Part shown: one piece after another, positions 63,857-64,000 of the stretch
Numbering within the stretch: position 1 is the stretch's first letter
Layout of the letters: every line of letters begins with the position of its first letter
From: Virgibacillus phasianinus
GTDB lineage: Bacteria; Bacillota; Bacilli; Bacillales; Amphibacillaceae
Assembly (NCBI RefSeq): GCF_002216775.1
Contig: NZ_CP022315.1
Location: 372,001 to 436,000, forward strand
Direction of reading: 5' to 3'
Length of the DNA: 64,000 bases
Program-made: the position numbers and the translations under genes
Notes under the pieces: model-generated
The model's database searches: none
What the model was told of the DNA's origin: nothing
The model's input: only the letters and a program-made list of their open reading frames with translations

Positions 63857-64000
63857 TAAATCCACCTCCAGCTACTTGGTTTATACAGTATATTCCCTGG
63901 ATAAGTAAGCGTGCTATAGATTATAGTCTAGGACGGCTTTTATAGGATATTGGTGGAATTATCTATTACCGAAGTATATGCCCTTACAGATAAATCAAAT

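Overview
This window is chromosome from a spore-forming, low-GC Firmicute of the family Bacillaceae. The evidence is an rRNA operon followed by the Bacillus-type gene neighbourhood ygxA, ygzB, perR, ygaF(bcp), hemL(gsaB), an ABC exporter, ntdP(ygaC), sspE, mutY, yfhP, yfhH, recX, yfhF and yfhE; a gamma-type small acid-soluble spore protein; CotX- and CotW-like coat proteins; PdaA; and mother-cell-type wall hydrolases. A halotolerant genus near Virgibacillus or Oceanobacillus is my guess from general look and repeat content; nothing in the window fixes the genus.

Layout. 1-3.3 kb: 5' half of 23S rRNA, a spacer without tRNA genes, complete 16S rRNA and its promoter, all on the minus strand. 3.5-27.1 kb: the conserved ygxA-to-yfhE backbone, interrupted by lineage-specific insertions: a pabA/pabBC folate pair, a cobalamin adenosyltransferase plus 2-hydroxyacid dehydrogenase pair, an aminopeptidase remnant, a K+ channel and a complete Bce-type peptide-antibiotic sensing and detoxification module. 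26.2-27.4 kb: an unusual structured leader RNA in front of a GNAT gene, and a dense cluster of DnaA boxes behind yfhE. 27.4-37.7 kb: a GntR-controlled ABC transporter, a secreted MBL protein, CtsR-controlled clpE, an acyl-CoA synthetase, nested repeat elements, pdaA and a YuiF-type antiporter.

37.9-48.0 kb is the most interesting part. A four-gene operon takes up and activates sulfate (sat, SLC13 permease, cysC) and removes PAP (cysQ), with no PAPS reductase. Beside it is a small glycan cluster with a UDP-HexNAc dehydratase, a CapF-like reductase, a CgeB-like glycosyltransferase, a GT61-like glycosyltransferase and a PAPS-dependent sulfotransferase. Together they suggest synthesis of a sulfated surface or spore glycan. 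An intact group II intron (48.13-50.00 kb) lies immediately after, placed just behind a transcription terminator as group IIC introns do.

50.0-64.0 kb: yfkD, OsmC, a YfkF-like MFS transporter, a PerR-box-preceded P1B ATPase (zosA/pfeT), a YfkH/BrkB protein, an AlsT symporter, an SRAP/HMCES protein, an amidase-SPOR-glucosaminidase hydrolase, an intracellular subtilase and two spore coat genes. Two related families of dispersed palindromic repeats with GCTAGACA-like ends are scattered across the window; one copy has been translated into the C-terminus of the PabB-PabC fusion. No CRISPR array, prophage, complete DNA transposon or tRNA gene was found.
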